Below are positions 40,389 through 49,468 of a stretch of 64,000 nucleotides of DNA, piece by piece; the stretch's first letter is position 1; each line of letters starts with the position of its first letter. The stretch is from DASZUK01 sp035547695. Its GTDB lineage: Bacteria > Actinomycetota > Acidimicrobiia > Acidimicrobiales > RAAP-2. The stretch covers positions 1 to 64,000 of the forward strand of contig DASZUK010000041.1 in the NCBI GenBank assembly GCA_035547695.1, given 5' to 3'. The notes beneath the pieces were generated by a model. The model made no database searches. It had not been told where the DNA came from and saw nothing but the letters and a program-made list of their open reading frames with translations. The position numbers and the translations under genes are program-made.

Positions 40389-41060
40389 ATGACGGTGACC
40401 GTGGAGGAACAGGAGACCTGCCTGCTGGCGACCGTGGACGACGGCAAGGCCAACGCGCTCTCGTCGGAGGTGATCGTCCGCCTCCGGGCCGCCCTCGCCG
40501 ACGCCGTGGCGACCGGTCGGGGCCTCGTCGTGGCCGGGCGTGACGGCAGCTTCTGCGCCGGCTTCGACCTCGCCGTCATGCGCAGCGGCGACCGCCAGGC
40601 CATCGCCGCCCTGCTGACAGAGGGCGAGCGGCTGTTCATGGAGATGCTGCAGGCCCCGGTGGCGGTGGCGGTGGCCTGCACCGGGCACGCCCTGGCCGGC
40701 GGCGCCCTGCTGCTGTTGAGCGCCGACTGGCGGGTCGGCCGGCCCGGCCCCTACCAGCTCGGGTTGAACGAGGTGCGGATCGGCATGGCGCTCCCGGAGT
40801 TCGCCGTCGGGCTCGTCCGGCACCGCCTCCCCGTCCGTCACCACACGGCAGCGACCATGGCGGCCGAGATCACCGAGCCGGCCCGGGCCGTGGAGATCGG
40901 CTTTCTTGACGCGCTGGCCGACGACCCCGTCGCCGCCGCCTGCCGGTGGGTCGAGGGGGTGGCCGCCAACGACCAGCGAGCCTTCGCCGTCACCAAGCGC
41001 CGCCTCCGCCGGACCCTGGTGGAGACCTTGGCGGCGATCAACCAGCCGTCGTCCGTTTGA
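40389..41060 (+). CDS. Enoyl-CoA hydratase/isomerase (short crotonase)
   Basis: 223-aa crotonase. GSFCAGFDLAVMRSGD is the first oxyanion hole, CTGHALAGGALLLLSADWRV the second. QLGLNEVRIGMALPEFAVGL lacks a clear second catalytic Glu, so isomerase or hydrolase activity is as likely as hydration. AGGAGGT stands 4-5 nt before the ATG, which is why it is preferred over the GTG 6 bp earlier. A thiolase follows 42 bp on. Confidence 0.86.
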   Translation: MTVTVEEQETCLLATVDDGKANALSSEVIVRLRAALADAVATGRGLVVAGRDGSFCAGFDLAVMRSGDRQAIAALLTEGERLFMEMLQAPVAVAVACTGHALAGGALLLLSADWRVGRPGPYQLGLNEVRIGMALPEFAVGLVRHRLPVRHHTAATMAAEITEPARAVEIGFLDALADDPVAAACRWVEGVAANDQRAFAVTKRRLRRTLVETLAAINQPSSV

Positions 41061-41102
41061 GAACCCGCCCGGCGCTGGCCGGGGAACCGAAGGGAGCGTT
41101 GC

Positions 41103-42281
41103 ATGCGTGAGGTCGTGATCGTCGGAGCGGTCCGGACGCCCGTCGGGCGTCGCAACGGGGGCCTGTCCTCGATGCACGCCGCCGACCTGCTGGGCGTCGT
41201 CCAGGCCGAGGTGCTCCGCCGGGCCGGCGTGGACCCGACCGAGGTCGGCCAGGTGGTCACCGGGTGCGTCGGGCAGGTCGGCATGCAGTCCATGAACGTG
41301 GGCCGGACCGCCTGGCTGGCCGCCGGGCTTCCCGTCGAGGTCCCGGCCACCACGGTGGACGCCCAGTGCGGGTCGTCGCAACAGGCGACCAACCTCGCCT
41401 ATGCCCTGGTAGCCAGCGGGGTGGTCGACGTGGCCCTGGCCTGTGGGGTCGAGGTCATGAGCCGGGTGTCGATGGGCTCGACCACCCCGAAGGTGCCCGA
41501 CGTGGGCAAGCCCATCAACCGGAACTACTGGGCCCACCACGAGTTCACCACCCAGTTCGAGGGGGCGGAGCGGATCGCCGAGCAGTGGGGCATCGGGCGG
41601 GACCGGACCGACGAGCTCGGCAAGCGCTCCCAGGACCTCGCCGCCGCGGCCTGGGCCGAGGGACGCTTCGACGGCCAGATCGTCACGGTCGACGCGCCCG
41701 ACCTGGGCGACGACGGCAAGCCGACCGGCAGGACGCACGCCGTCGCCCGCGACGAGGGCCTGCGGGAGACCACCCTCGAAGGCCTGGCCGGCCTGAAGCC
41801 CACCGGCCGCCCCGACGGGGTCCACACGGCCGGGACGTCGTCGCAGATCGCCGACGGCGCGGCCGCCGTGCTGCTGACGACGCGGGAGCGGGCGAGGACC
41901 CTCGGCCTCGTGCCCTTGGCGACGGTGGTGGACGTCTGCCTGGTCGGCTGCGACCCCGTGCTCATGCTGGAAGGCCCCATCCCCGCCACCCGCGCCCTTC
42001 TGTCGGCCAACGGCCTTTCCATCGGCGACATCGACCTGGTCGAGATCAACGAGGCCTTCGCCTCGGTCGTCTTGGCCTGGGAGCAGGAGCTGAAGGCCGA
42101 CATGGCGCGGGTGAACCCCAACGGTGGCGCCATCGCCCTCGGCCATCCGCTGGGGGCGACCGGGGCCCTCCTCGTCACCAAGGCCGTCCACGAGCTCCGG
42201 CGGACCGACGGGGAGCAGGCGCTCGTCACCATGTGCTGCGGCGGGGGGCTCGGCACGGGCACCCTGCTCCGCCGGACCTGA
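41103..42281 (+). CDS. Thiolase (acetyl-CoA acyltransferase type)
   Basis: 392-aa degradative thiolase, cleaving 3-ketoacyl-CoA to acetyl-CoA plus a shorter acyl-CoA. VVIVGAVRTPVGRRNGG opens it. The acyl-accepting Cys is C89 in DAQCGSSQQA; GGAIALGHPLGATGALL gives the His (about 348), and the second Cys lies in CCGGGLGTGTLL. Likely operon with the crotonase at 40389. The ATG has AAGGGAG upstream. Last step of a local beta-oxidation set. Confidence 0.92.
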   Translation: MREVVIVGAVRTPVGRRNGGLSSMHAADLLGVVQAEVLRRAGVDPTEVGQVVTGCVGQVGMQSMNVGRTAWLAAGLPVEVPATTVDAQCGSSQQATNLAYALVASGVVDVALACGVEVMSRVSMGSTTPKVPDVGKPINRNYWAHHEFTTQFEGAERIAEQWGIGRDRTDELGKRSQDLAAAAWAEGRFDGQIVTVDAPDLGDDGKPTGRTHAVARDEGLRETTLEGLAGLKPTGRPDGVHTAGTSSQIADGAAAVLLTTRERARTLGLVPLATVVDVCLVGCDPVLMLEGPIPATRALLSANGLSIGDIDLVEINEAFASVVLAWEQELKADMARVNPNGGAIALGHPLGATGALLVTKAVHELRRTDGEQALVTMCCGGGLGTGTLLRRT

Positions 42282-42342
42282 GCCTCCGGCCCCCGTACGG
42301 GCAGCGTCGGCCGGCCCGGTCGCCGGGCAGCGTCGGCCCTGC

Positions 42343-43566
42343 TCAGTCGGTGTCCGCCCAGAGGTCCCGGGGCAGCCCGAGGACGCTCTCGCCGATCTTG
42401 CTCAGGTGGATCTCGCTGGTGCCGCCGCCGATGGTGGCGGCCCGGGAGCCGAGGTACCCGAAGAGCCACTTGCCACGGTCGACGGCGCCGGTGGCGCCAC
42501 GGTCGAGGACGCCGGCCCCCCCGACCACGTCGAGGGCCAGCTCGAACAGCGCCTTCTCGGACTCCTGGCCGAAGACCTTCATGATGGACCCTTCCGGTCC
42601 CGGCGAGCCGCCGGCTTGGACCCGGGCGACGTTGCGCATGCCGTTCACCAGCAGCAGTTGGGAGATGGCCCACTGCCGGGCGACCCGGTTCCGGATCAAC
42701 GGGGTGTCGGCCCGAAGGTCGCGGTCCTCCGTCTCTGCGGCCAGGCGCACCAGGGCGTCGACCGTCCTGGCGTAGCGGGCCTGGGCCCCGATGAACAGGG
42801 TGAAGTGCTCGTGGGAGAGGGTGGTGCGGTTGACCTGCCAGCCGTGGTTGACCGGGCCCACGAAGTTGTCCACGGGCACCGTCACGTCGTCGAAGAACAC
42901 CTCGTTGAAATTGGCCTGGCCGGTCATCTGGCGGATGGGCCGGACCGTGATCCCCTCGCTGTCCAGCGGGATCAAAAGGACGCTGATCCCCTCGTGCTTG
43001 GGCGCCGTCGGGTCGGTGCGCACCAGCGTGTAGATCCAGTTGCACCACTCGGCGCTGGACGTCCAGATCTTCTGCCCGTTCACCACCACCCGGTCGCCGT
43101 CGATGCGGGCCCGGGTGCGCAACGACGCCAGGTCCGACCCGGCGCCGGGCTCGGAGAAGCCGCCGGCCCACAGGTCGTCACCGAAGCGGATCCGGTCGAT
43201 GAACCGGGCCTGCTGCTCCGGCGTCCCGTGCTTCACCAGGGTCGGTCCCACGATGGTGATGCCGCGGTGCCCGGGGAGCTGGGGGACGTTCCGCCGGACG
43301 AGCTCGGCGTGGTAGGTCACCTGCTGGGCCAGGGTGGCGCTCCGGCCGCCGAACTCCTCGGGCCAGTGGATGCCGACCCAGCGGTCCTCGGCCATCCGCC
43401 GCTGCAGGTCGAGGAGGACCTGGCGCCTGGCGTCGGCTCCTCGGGGCATCCGGAACGAGGAGGTCCCCCAGCCCTCGGGAAGGTTGCGATCGAGCCAGTC
43501 CGAGAGCTCCCGGTGGAAGTCGGCGTCGCCGGCGGCCTCGATGACGCTCGAAAGGGCGTCGGTCAT
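42343..43566 (-). CDS. Acyl-CoA dehydrogenase, FadE-pair subunit 1
   Basis: 407-aa acyl-CoA dehydrogenase. GIHWPEEFGGRSATLAQQVT, GGFSEPGAGSDLASLRTRAR and VNGQKIWTSSAEWCNWIYTL are family blocks. The usual C-terminal Glu is Gly (IGGGTSEIH), but TLSHEHFTLFIG has a Glu where isovaleryl-type and some actinobacterial alpha-beta dehydrogenases place their base. Its ATG overlaps the stop of the next gene by 4 bp, so the two are probably a heterotetramer (alpha2beta2) pair of the kind known for steroid side chains. Confidence 0.9.
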   Translation of the reverse strand: MTDALSSVIEAAGDADFHRELSDWLDRNLPEGWGTSSFRMPRGADARRQVLLDLQRRMAEDRWVGIHWPEEFGGRSATLAQQVTYHAELVRRNVPQLPGHRGITIVGPTLVKHGTPEQQARFIDRIRFGDDLWAGGFSEPGAGSDLASLRTRARIDGDRVVVNGQKIWTSSAEWCNWIYTLVRTDPTAPKHEGISVLLIPLDSEGITVRPIRQMTGQANFNEVFFDDVTVPVDNFVGPVNHGWQVNRTTLSHEHFTLFIGAQARYARTVDALVRLAAETEDRDLRADTPLIRNRVARQWAISQLLLVNGMRNVARVQAGGSPGPEGSIMKVFGQESEKALFELALDVVGGAGVLDRGATGAVDRGKWLFGYLGSRAATIGGGTSEIHLSKIGESVLGLPRDLWADTD

Positions 43567-44675
43567 GGGCGGGCCCCGGCGACCGGCGACCGGGCCCCTG
43601 CGTAGAGGTCGTCGGCGATCGAGACGAAATGGGCGTCGGGGCTGCCGAGGGCCAGTTGGGCCGCCTTGGCCCGCCGCATGAGGAGGTGGAGGTCGTGCTC
43701 CCAGGTGAACCCGATGCCCCCGTGGACCTGGATGGCCCCGTGGACGACCGAGACGGCGTTCTCGGTGGCCACCGCCTTGGCCATGTGGGCGGCCATCAGC
43801 CCGTCGGAGCGCCCCCCGTCGAGAGCCCAGGCGCCGTTGTACACCGCCGAACGGGCGTTCTCCAGTTCGATCAGCATGTTGGCCAGCCGGTGCTTGACCG
43901 CCTGGAACCGGCCGATGGGCTGCCCGAACTGCTCGCGCTGCTTCGCATGGCCGACGCCGAGGGCGAGGGCGGCCGCCGCGGCGCCGGTGGCTTCGGCGCC
44001 GAGCACCACCCAGGCCCGCATGAGGCAGGCGTCGAGGACCCGGCGGTCCGTGTGGCCGAGGTAGTGGCCGGGGGCGCTGGCCAGCACCAGGGCCCCGAGC
44101 CGCTGGGTCTGGTCGAGCGACGGCTGGTCGGTGAGGGTGGCCCCGGGGCCCCGGGCCTCCACCGCCAGCCATGCCACGCCCCCCGCGTCGGGTACCGCCA
44201 CGAGCACCAGGTCCGCCGCCGCCCCTTCGAGGACGTCGTCCACGCGGGTGGTCAGCCGCCACTCGGCACCGTCCTCCCGTCCGTCGACCGGGTAGGCGAA
44301 GCCCCGGGCGGCCGACAGCGCCGGCACCACGATGCGGTCGCCCTCGGTCATCCGGGCCAGCAGCTCCTTGGCCCGGCTGCCCCCGACCGCTCCCAGGACC
44401 TGGGCGGCCACCACCGGGGCGACGACCGGGACGTTGGCCAGGTGCCGCCCCAGCTCCTCGGCCACGAGCACCTCGTCCAGCAACGACCCGCCCGCCCCGG
44501 CGATGTCCACCGGCGCCGAGAGGGCGACGGTCCCCATCTGAGCCAGCCCGTCCCACAGCTCCCGGTCGCAGGCGGGGCCGCCGTCGTAGGACGCCCGGGG
44601 CCGGGCACGGCCGGCCAGGAAGGTGCCGACCACCGATCGCAATTCCTCCTGCTCCGCCGAGATCTCGTAGCTCAC
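43563..44675 (-). CDS. Acyl-CoA dehydrogenase, FadE-pair subunit 2
   Basis: 370-aa, shorter partner of the previous protein. Residues 1-110 are the helical N-domain, ISAEQEELRSVVGTFLAGRA; the middle FAD domain is poorly conserved and its SEPGAGSD is absent; the C-domain has KQREQFGQPIGRFQAVKHRL and VHGGIGFTWEHDLHLLMRRA. Loss of the middle motif fits a non-catalytic or half-site subunit. First gene of the two-gene operon. An AT-rich palindrome is just upstream. Confidence 0.86.
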   Translation of the reverse strand: MSYEISAEQEELRSVVGTFLAGRARPRASYDGGPACDRELWDGLAQMGTVALSAPVDIAGAGGSLLDEVLVAEELGRHLANVPVVAPVVAAQVLGAVGGSRAKELLARMTEGDRIVVPALSAARGFAYPVDGREDGAEWRLTTRVDDVLEGAAADLVLVAVPDAGGVAWLAVEARGPGATLTDQPSLDQTQRLGALVLASAPGHYLGHTDRRVLDACLMRAWVVLGAEATGAAAAALALGVGHAKQREQFGQPIGRFQAVKHRLANMLIELENARSAVYNGAWALDGGRSDGLMAAHMAKAVATENAVSVVHGAIQVHGGIGFTWEHDLHLLMRRAKAAQLALGSPDAHFVSIADDLYAGARSPVAGARP

Positions 44676-44703
44676 CGCACCCTCCCCTCCTTTCCTTGAC
44701 TAT

Positions 44704-44716
44704 ATAACTAAGTTAT
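44704..44716. promoter_or_regulatory. Perfect AT-rich palindrome upstream of the FadE pair
   Basis: ATAACTAAGTTAT is a perfect 13-bp palindrome, 28 bp before the FadE-pair start. It is the clearest copy of the TAAC-N3-GTTA core found in other promoter islands. Confidence 0.6.
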
Positions 44717-44786
44717 CTTTATAGTTCGGACGGCGGTGGGTCGGGGAGGCCCACCACGGGCGGCACCGGCCCAAAAGGGACGGCCG

Positions 44787-46058
44787 TCATCGACGCCACG
44801 CCACCGGCAGGGCCTGGAGCCCCCGGTGAGGCAGGGAGTCCTGCCACTCGACGGTGGCCGGGTCCGTGGCCAACTCCAGCTCCGGGTGCTCACCGGCCAG
44901 GAGGCGGAACGCCTCGACGGCCTCCTGGCGCCCGAGGTGAGCCCCCAGGCAGAAGTGGCGGCCGGCGGCGAACGAGAGGTGCCGGTTGTCCCGGCGCTCG
45001 ACGTCGAACCGGTCGGGCTGGTCGAACTGGTCCGGATCGTGGTTCGCCGCCGCCACCACCGCGTACACCACCTCCCCGGCCGGGATGGTCCGGTCCCCGA
45101 GCGCAACGTCGACCGCGGCCGCCCGGGGGGTGGCCACGGTGACGGCCGTGTCGAACCGCAGCATCTCCTCCACCGCCGAGCCCACGAGGTCGGGGTCCTG
45201 GCGGAGCCGGCGGTAGGCGTCCGGGTTGGTCAGCAGGTGGAAGCACCCGGTGGCGATCACGTCGGTGGTGGTCGAATGACCGCCGACGTGCAGGATGATC
45301 AGCATGGCCGTCAGCTCATCGGGGGAGAGTGGCGCCTCGTCGGCGTCGCTGGCCTCGATCAGGAGGGACACGAGGTCGTCCCCCGGCGCCTTTCGCTTCT
45401 CGGCCACGAGGTCGGCGACGAACGCCCGGCAGTCCTCGGCCTTGCGGTCGGCCAACCGGAGCGCTTCGGCCGGCCGGTCACCCAGCTCCTGGAGCTCCCG
45501 CACGGTGTCGGCCCAGGAGAGGAAGTCCTGGCGGGCCTCCGGAGCCACGCCGATCAGCTCGCAGATGAGGCGGACCGGCAGCTCGGAGGCGAAGTCCCGC
45601 CGGAAGTCGAACGACGGCCGCTGGCGGAGGTCGTCCAGCAGCCGGCGGGCGATGCCCCGCGTCCGCTCCCGGCGGTCGCCGACCGCCCGGACGCTGAACG
45701 CCGGCGCCACGATCCGGCGGAGCCTCGTGTGGTCGGGGGGGTTCTTGAACACGAGCGACCCCAAGAAGATCCGCTCGGCCAGCGCCCCCTCGGCCGGGCC
45801 GTCCCCGGCGCCCGTCGTCGCGGCGACGTCGCGGAGGATGCGGGCCTTCTCCCACCGCTCGTCGCGGAGCATGGCGTTGCAGGCCTCGTACGAGGTCACC
45901 AGCCACGGCCCCTGGGCCGAGCGGTGCACCGGGTCGGCGGCCCGCAGCCGCCGGAAGAACGGGAACGGGTCCCGCCGGATGGCCGCCCGCTCGGGGAGCC
46001 CGGCGGTGAGGAACCAGCGAACCTCGTCCTCCAGGGGAGCCAGGTCGGTCGTCGTCAC
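44787..46058 (-). CDS. Cytochrome P450
   Basis: 423-aa soluble bacterial P450 (CYP), hydroxylating an unactivated carbon with O2. Heme Cys lies in FAAGRHFCLGAHLGRQE (FxxGxHxCxG, about residue 370). The I-helix is IILHVGGHSTTTD, and the ExxR box is EEMLR. NHDPDQFDQPDRFDVERRD gives the PERF-like region. Its GTG overlaps the stop of the ligase gene by 4 bp, so it belongs to the crotonase-ligase-P450 operon. Substrate unknown; neighbours suggest a CoA-linked or acidic terpenoid/alicyclic compound. Electron partner not in the window. Confidence 0.93.
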   Translation of the reverse strand: MTTTDLAPLEDEVRWFLTAGLPERAAIRRDPFPFFRRLRAADPVHRSAQGPWLVTSYEACNAMLRDERWEKARILRDVAATTGAGDGPAEGALAERIFLGSLVFKNPPDHTRLRRIVAPAFSVRAVGDRRERTRGIARRLLDDLRQRPSFDFRRDFASELPVRLICELIGVAPEARQDFLSWADTVRELQELGDRPAEALRLADRKAEDCRAFVADLVAEKRKAPGDDLVSLLIEASDADEAPLSPDELTAMLIILHVGGHSTTTDVIATGCFHLLTNPDAYRRLRQDPDLVGSAVEEMLRFDTAVTVATPRAAAVDVALGDRTIPAGEVVYAVVAAANHDPDQFDQPDRFDVERRDNRHLSFAAGRHFCLGAHLGRQEAVEAFRLLAGEHPELELATDPATVEWQDSLPHRGLQALPVAWRR

Positions 46059-47599
46059 GCGCCGGCGCCCTCCGAAAGAACCCGGGCCAGCTCGGCCCGG
46101 CTCACCTTGAGCGACGGCGTCTTCGGCAGGGCGTCCACGACGTGGACCCGGACCGGCACCTGGTACTTGGCGAGACGAGCCCTGGCCCACTGCACGAGCT
46201 CGTCCTCGCTGGCCGGGCTGCGGAGCTCCACCGCGGCCACCGGGACCTGGCCCAGCCGGTCGTCGGGCAACCCCACGACGCCGACCGCCCGCACCGCGGG
46301 GTGCTCGGCGAGCACCGCCTCGACCGCCTCGGGCAGCACCTTGAACCCGCCCCGGTTGATGGCGCCGTCGGCCCGCCCGCTGATCCACAAGAAGCCGTCC
46401 TCGTCCAGCCTCCCGAGATCGGTGGTGCGCACCCAGCCGGCCTCCCCCCGGGCCACCGTCTGGGCCGACATGACCTCGATCTGGCCTTCGGTCCCCTGCG
46501 GCACCTCCGCCCCACCGTCGGGGTCGACGACGCGTACCTGGATGCCCGGCCGGGGCCGTCCCACCGACCCCCACTTAGCCGCCCCGAAAGCCCGCTTGTC
46601 CTCCAGGGTCCAGCCGGACAGTCCCCCGGGGAACTCGGTCGCCCCGTAGGTGGTGAGCACCGGGACCCCGAAGCGCTCCGTGAACGCCCGCTCGACCTCG
46701 GGGGCGAGGGCAGCCGTGCTGCACATGACGGCCCGCAGGCTGGACAGCTTCTCCGGGGCGACGCCCGCCTCCAGCAGCATCACGAGGGCCGCCGGGGGCA
46801 GGGAGGCGACGACGGGACGGTGGGCGGCCACGGCCTCGGACCACGGCCCGGCGTCGAACCGGTCGAGGAGGACCAGCCGCCGACCCTCGACGGCGAACTG
46901 CATGACGTTCCACAGCCCGAGGATGTGGACGAGGGGCGTGGCGCTGACCACCACCCCGGTCGAGAGCGTGGCGGCCGAGGCGGCCTGTTCGTTGCTCTTC
47001 GAGTACCGCCGGACCCGGGCGAAGCCGAGCGACAGGTCCCGGTAGGTGATCGGCAGCCGCTTGGGCGGCCCCGTCGTGCCGCTGGTCGGCATCCACACCG
47101 CCACCCCTGGTCGCCGCGCCGCCTCGCCGGCACGGCCGGCGACCGCCACCTCCAGCTCCCTCCCCCGGCTGCGCACCACCGCGCAGCCGATCGCCTCGGC
47201 CGCCCCGACCAGCTCCGAGGTCACGTCCTCGGCGTCGGCCACGACGGCGGCCGGGGCCAGCCGTTCGAGATCTGCCGCTACCCCGGACGGCGGCTGGATG
47301 GCGCTGATGGGCACCAGGCAGCACCGGTCGACGAGGCTGCGGAGCAGCGTGGACACCGCGCCCGGCCGGTTCCGCATCACCGCGGCCAGTTGCAGGCCGT
47401 CGGCTTCGGACGGGGGCACCCCGAGCAGGCCCATCAACTGCTCCCCGAACCGGCAGCAGTCCTCCCAGGTCCAGACCTGGTCGCCGTACCAGATGGCCGG
47501 AGCCGCCGGGTCGATGGCCATCACCTCGGCGATGCGGGCGGGAACGTCGATCCCCGGGTCCACCTCCTCTCCGGGCCCCGCCTGCTGCGCGGTCGTCAC
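46055..47599 (-). CDS. Acyl-CoA ligase (AMP-dependent synthetase)
   Basis: 514-aa ANL-superfamily ligase. P-loop WMPTSGTTGPPKRLPIT, TTYGATEFPG, TTDLGRLDEDGFLWISGRAD (A8 hinge) and a C-terminal Lys in PSLKVSRAEL are present. The N-half ends with a Pro/Ala-rich lead. The GTG overlaps the crotonase stop by 4 bp. Makes the acyl-CoA that the crotonase and dehydrogenases use. Somewhat short at the N-terminus but all core motifs remain. Confidence 0.9.
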   Translation of the reverse strand: MTTAQQAGPGEEVDPGIDVPARIAEVMAIDPAAPAIWYGDQVWTWEDCCRFGEQLMGLLGVPPSEADGLQLAAVMRNRPGAVSTLLRSLVDRCCLVPISAIQPPSGVAADLERLAPAAVVADAEDVTSELVGAAEAIGCAVVRSRGRELEVAVAGRAGEAARRPGVAVWMPTSGTTGPPKRLPITYRDLSLGFARVRRYSKSNEQAASAATLSTGVVVSATPLVHILGLWNVMQFAVEGRRLVLLDRFDAGPWSEAVAAHRPVVASLPPAALVMLLEAGVAPEKLSSLRAVMCSTAALAPEVERAFTERFGVPVLTTYGATEFPGGLSGWTLEDKRAFGAAKWGSVGRPRPGIQVRVVDPDGGAEVPQGTEGQIEVMSAQTVARGEAGWVRTTDLGRLDEDGFLWISGRADGAINRGGFKVLPEAVEAVLAEHPAVRAVGVVGLPDDRLGQVPVAAVELRSPASEDELVQWARARLAKYQVPVRVHVVDALPKTPSLKVSRAELARVLSEGAGA

Positions 47600-48366
47600 C
47601 GCACCGTCCAGGTGTCCGGGCGCACCGCTCCCCGGTCGACCGGTTCCTGCACCAGCTTGGTGAGCTGCGGAAAGGTGAACGCCCGGTCGAGGGCCTGGGT
47701 CCGGGTGAGGTCGAGGGACTGCCAGATGGCCTTGATCGACCCCTGGACCGACCAGGGCGGCTTGGCGGCCACCAACGCCGCCAGCTCGTCGGCCCGCTTC
47801 CAGAGCTGGCTCCGCTCGACCACCTCGGTCACCAGGCCGACCTCCAGAGCCCGTTGCGGCGACATGCGCTCGTCCAGGCCCAACAGCACCATCCGCAGGA
47901 CGTCGCCGAGCGGCATCCGGTAGGCCATGCCGATGGGCTCCAGCGCCGCCGTCATCCCGTAGGTGGTGTGGGGGTCGAAGAAGGTGGCATCGTCGCTGCA
48001 GATGACGATGTCCGACTCGTTGACCCAGTAGAAGGCGCCGCCGGCGCACATCCCCTGGACGGCGGCGATGATCGGCTTCCACACCCGGTTGCGCTTCGGT
48101 GACAGGTGGTCGCCGGGGTCGTACCCGTTCCACGGGTTGTCGCCCATGGCGGTCCGGCCCTCCTTCACGTCCAGGCCGACGCTGAAGTGGTCCCCGGCGG
48201 CCCGCAGCACCAGGCACCGGACCTCGTCGTCCTCCCGCACCCTCGCCCAGAGGTCGGCGAACTCCTCGCACATCGCCGGGTTGAAGGTGTTCAGCTTGGC
48301 CGGCCGGTTCAGCGTCACCACGCCGACGCCGTCGGCCAGGTCGTAGGTGATGGTCTCGTAGTGCAA
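47596..48366 (-). CDS. Enoyl-CoA hydratase/isomerase (crotonase)
   Basis: 256-aa crotonase. GVVTLNRPAKLNTFNPAMCE, GDHFSVGLDVKEGRTAMG (first oxyanion hole) and VQGMCAGGAFYWVNESDIVI (second) are present. A TTG at 48366 is preferred because GGGGGAGGAG lies 6-8 nt before it, which is stronger than the site of the GTG at 48411. First gene of the crotonase-ligase-P450 operon, all joined by 4-bp overlaps. Confidence 0.86.
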   Translation of the reverse strand: MHYETITYDLADGVGVVTLNRPAKLNTFNPAMCEEFADLWARVREDDEVRCLVLRAAGDHFSVGLDVKEGRTAMGDNPWNGYDPGDHLSPKRNRVWKPIIAAVQGMCAGGAFYWVNESDIVICSDDATFFDPHTTYGMTAALEPIGMAYRMPLGDVLRMVLLGLDERMSPQRALEVGLVTEVVERSQLWKRADELAALVAAKPPWSVQGSIKAIWQSLDLTRTQALDRAFTFPQLTKLVQEPVDRGAVRPDTWTVR

Positions 48367-48420
48367 CAGGCTCTCCTCCCCCGTAGGCCCCGACCGGCGG
48401 ACACGCCCCACGGGGAAGCT

Positions 48421-48436
48421 TATCAGTTAACTAGGT
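48421..48436. promoter_or_regulatory. AT-rich promoter island upstream of the crotonase-ligase-P450 operon
   Basis: TATCAGTTAACTAGGT includes GTTAAC and a TAACTAGGT match to the recurring core, 55 bp before the TTG start. Confidence 0.5.
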
Positions 48437-48454
48437 GCACGTTATTTGCGACCT

Positions 48455-48529
48455 GCCGGCTCGCCGTGGGCCGGCTCGCCGTGGGCCCGATCGCCGTGGG
48501 CCCGATCGCCGTGGGCCCGATCGCCGCGT
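48455..48529 (+). repeat. 15-bp tandem repeat (5 copies)
   Basis: Five 15-bp units: two of GCCGGCTCGCCGTGG, then three of GCCCGATCGCCGTGG or a one-end variant. They begin 9 bp after the stop of the LLM oxidoreductase gene (minus strand). Confidence 0.85.
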
Positions 48530-48537
48530 GGTCCACC

Positions 48538-49458
48538 CTAAGACCGCCCGACGCCCACCCCCGCCGTGCGGCACTCCTCGGCGATGCGGTGCAACGCCCC
48601 GATGTGGGCCTCGGCCGATCCGAGCCCGGCGTCCAGTGGGTTGATGGCCACCAGGTCGACCGCGGCCACGGCCAACTGGGCGAGCTCGTCCCGCCAGGTG
48701 TCGGGGCCGCTGGTGTAGTTGATGCGGCACTCGATCCCGAAGGTCTCGGGGTCCCGGCCGAGGTCGGCCACCCGCCGTCGCAGCCGGCCCACCTGCTCGA
48801 CGACGCCGGCCAGCGGCTCGGTGGACCCCTCCCCTGGCCGGCGGCCGCCCCGCCGGGAGAACAGGAACCCGTCACCGAGGCGGGCGGCGCGCTCGAAGGC
48901 CGGTTCGCTGAACCCGCCCATCCAGATGGGCACCGGCACCGAGGGCCGGGGGGCGATCCCCGCCCGGTCGATCCGGTGCCAGGGGCTCTCCAGGTCCACC
49001 ACGGGCTCGGTCCACAGCCGCCGGAGCACCGCCACCTGATCGTCGAGGCGACGGCCCCGCGTGGCCAGGTCCGCTCCCAGCGCCTCGTACTCGATCCGGT
49101 TCCAGCCCACGCCGACCCCCAGCCGGAAGCGGCCGGCGGACAGGATGGCGACCTCGGCCGCCTGCTTCGCCACCAGTGCCGTCTGGCGCTGGGGCAGCAC
49201 CAGCACCCCGGTGGCGAAGCCGATCCTCTCGGTCAGCCCCGACAGGTAGGAGAAGAGGGCCAGCGGCTCGTGGAAGGCGTGCCGCTCCGTATAGGGACCA
49301 CCCAGCGGCACCGGCCGGTCGGACCCGTCGGCGCCGAGCACGTGGTCGTAGGCCAACAGGTGGGAGAACCCGAGCCCTTCGGCCGTCTGGGCGTAGTCGC
49401 GTATCGCCCCCGGGTCCGATCCGATCTCGTACTGGGGGAAGACGACGCCGAGCCGCAC
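48538..49458 (-). CDS. LLM-class F420-dependent oxidoreductase
   Basis: 306-aa luciferase-like protein, closest to the gene at 19687-20604. VRLGVVFPQYEIG, LGFSHLLAYDHVLGADGSDR, AFHEPLALFSYLSGLTERIG, FATGVLVLPQRQTALVAKQA and GRFRLGVGVGWNRIEYEALG are shared. The GTG at 49458 gives the family start and lies 10 bp after the crotonase stop. Last gene of an amidohydrolase-crotonase-LLM operon, a gene grouping repeated at 18303-21131. Substrate unknown. Confidence 0.87.
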   Translation of the reverse strand: MRLGVVFPQYEIGSDPGAIRDYAQTAEGLGFSHLLAYDHVLGADGSDRPVPLGGPYTERHAFHEPLALFSYLSGLTERIGFATGVLVLPQRQTALVAKQAAEVAILSAGRFRLGVGVGWNRIEYEALGADLATRGRRLDDQVAVLRRLWTEPVVDLESPWHRIDRAGIAPRPSVPVPIWMGGFSEPAFERAARLGDGFLFSRRGGRRPGEGSTEPLAGVVEQVGRLRRRVADLGRDPETFGIECRINYTSGPDTWRDELAQLAVAAVDLVAINPLDAGLGSAEAHIGALHRIAEECRTAGVGVGRS

Positions 49459-49468
49459 TGGTCGCCGC

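Noticed and set aside
48455..48529. CRISPR or transposon end
   Set aside because: Contiguous 15-bp units without spacers; no transposase, inverted termini or target duplication.
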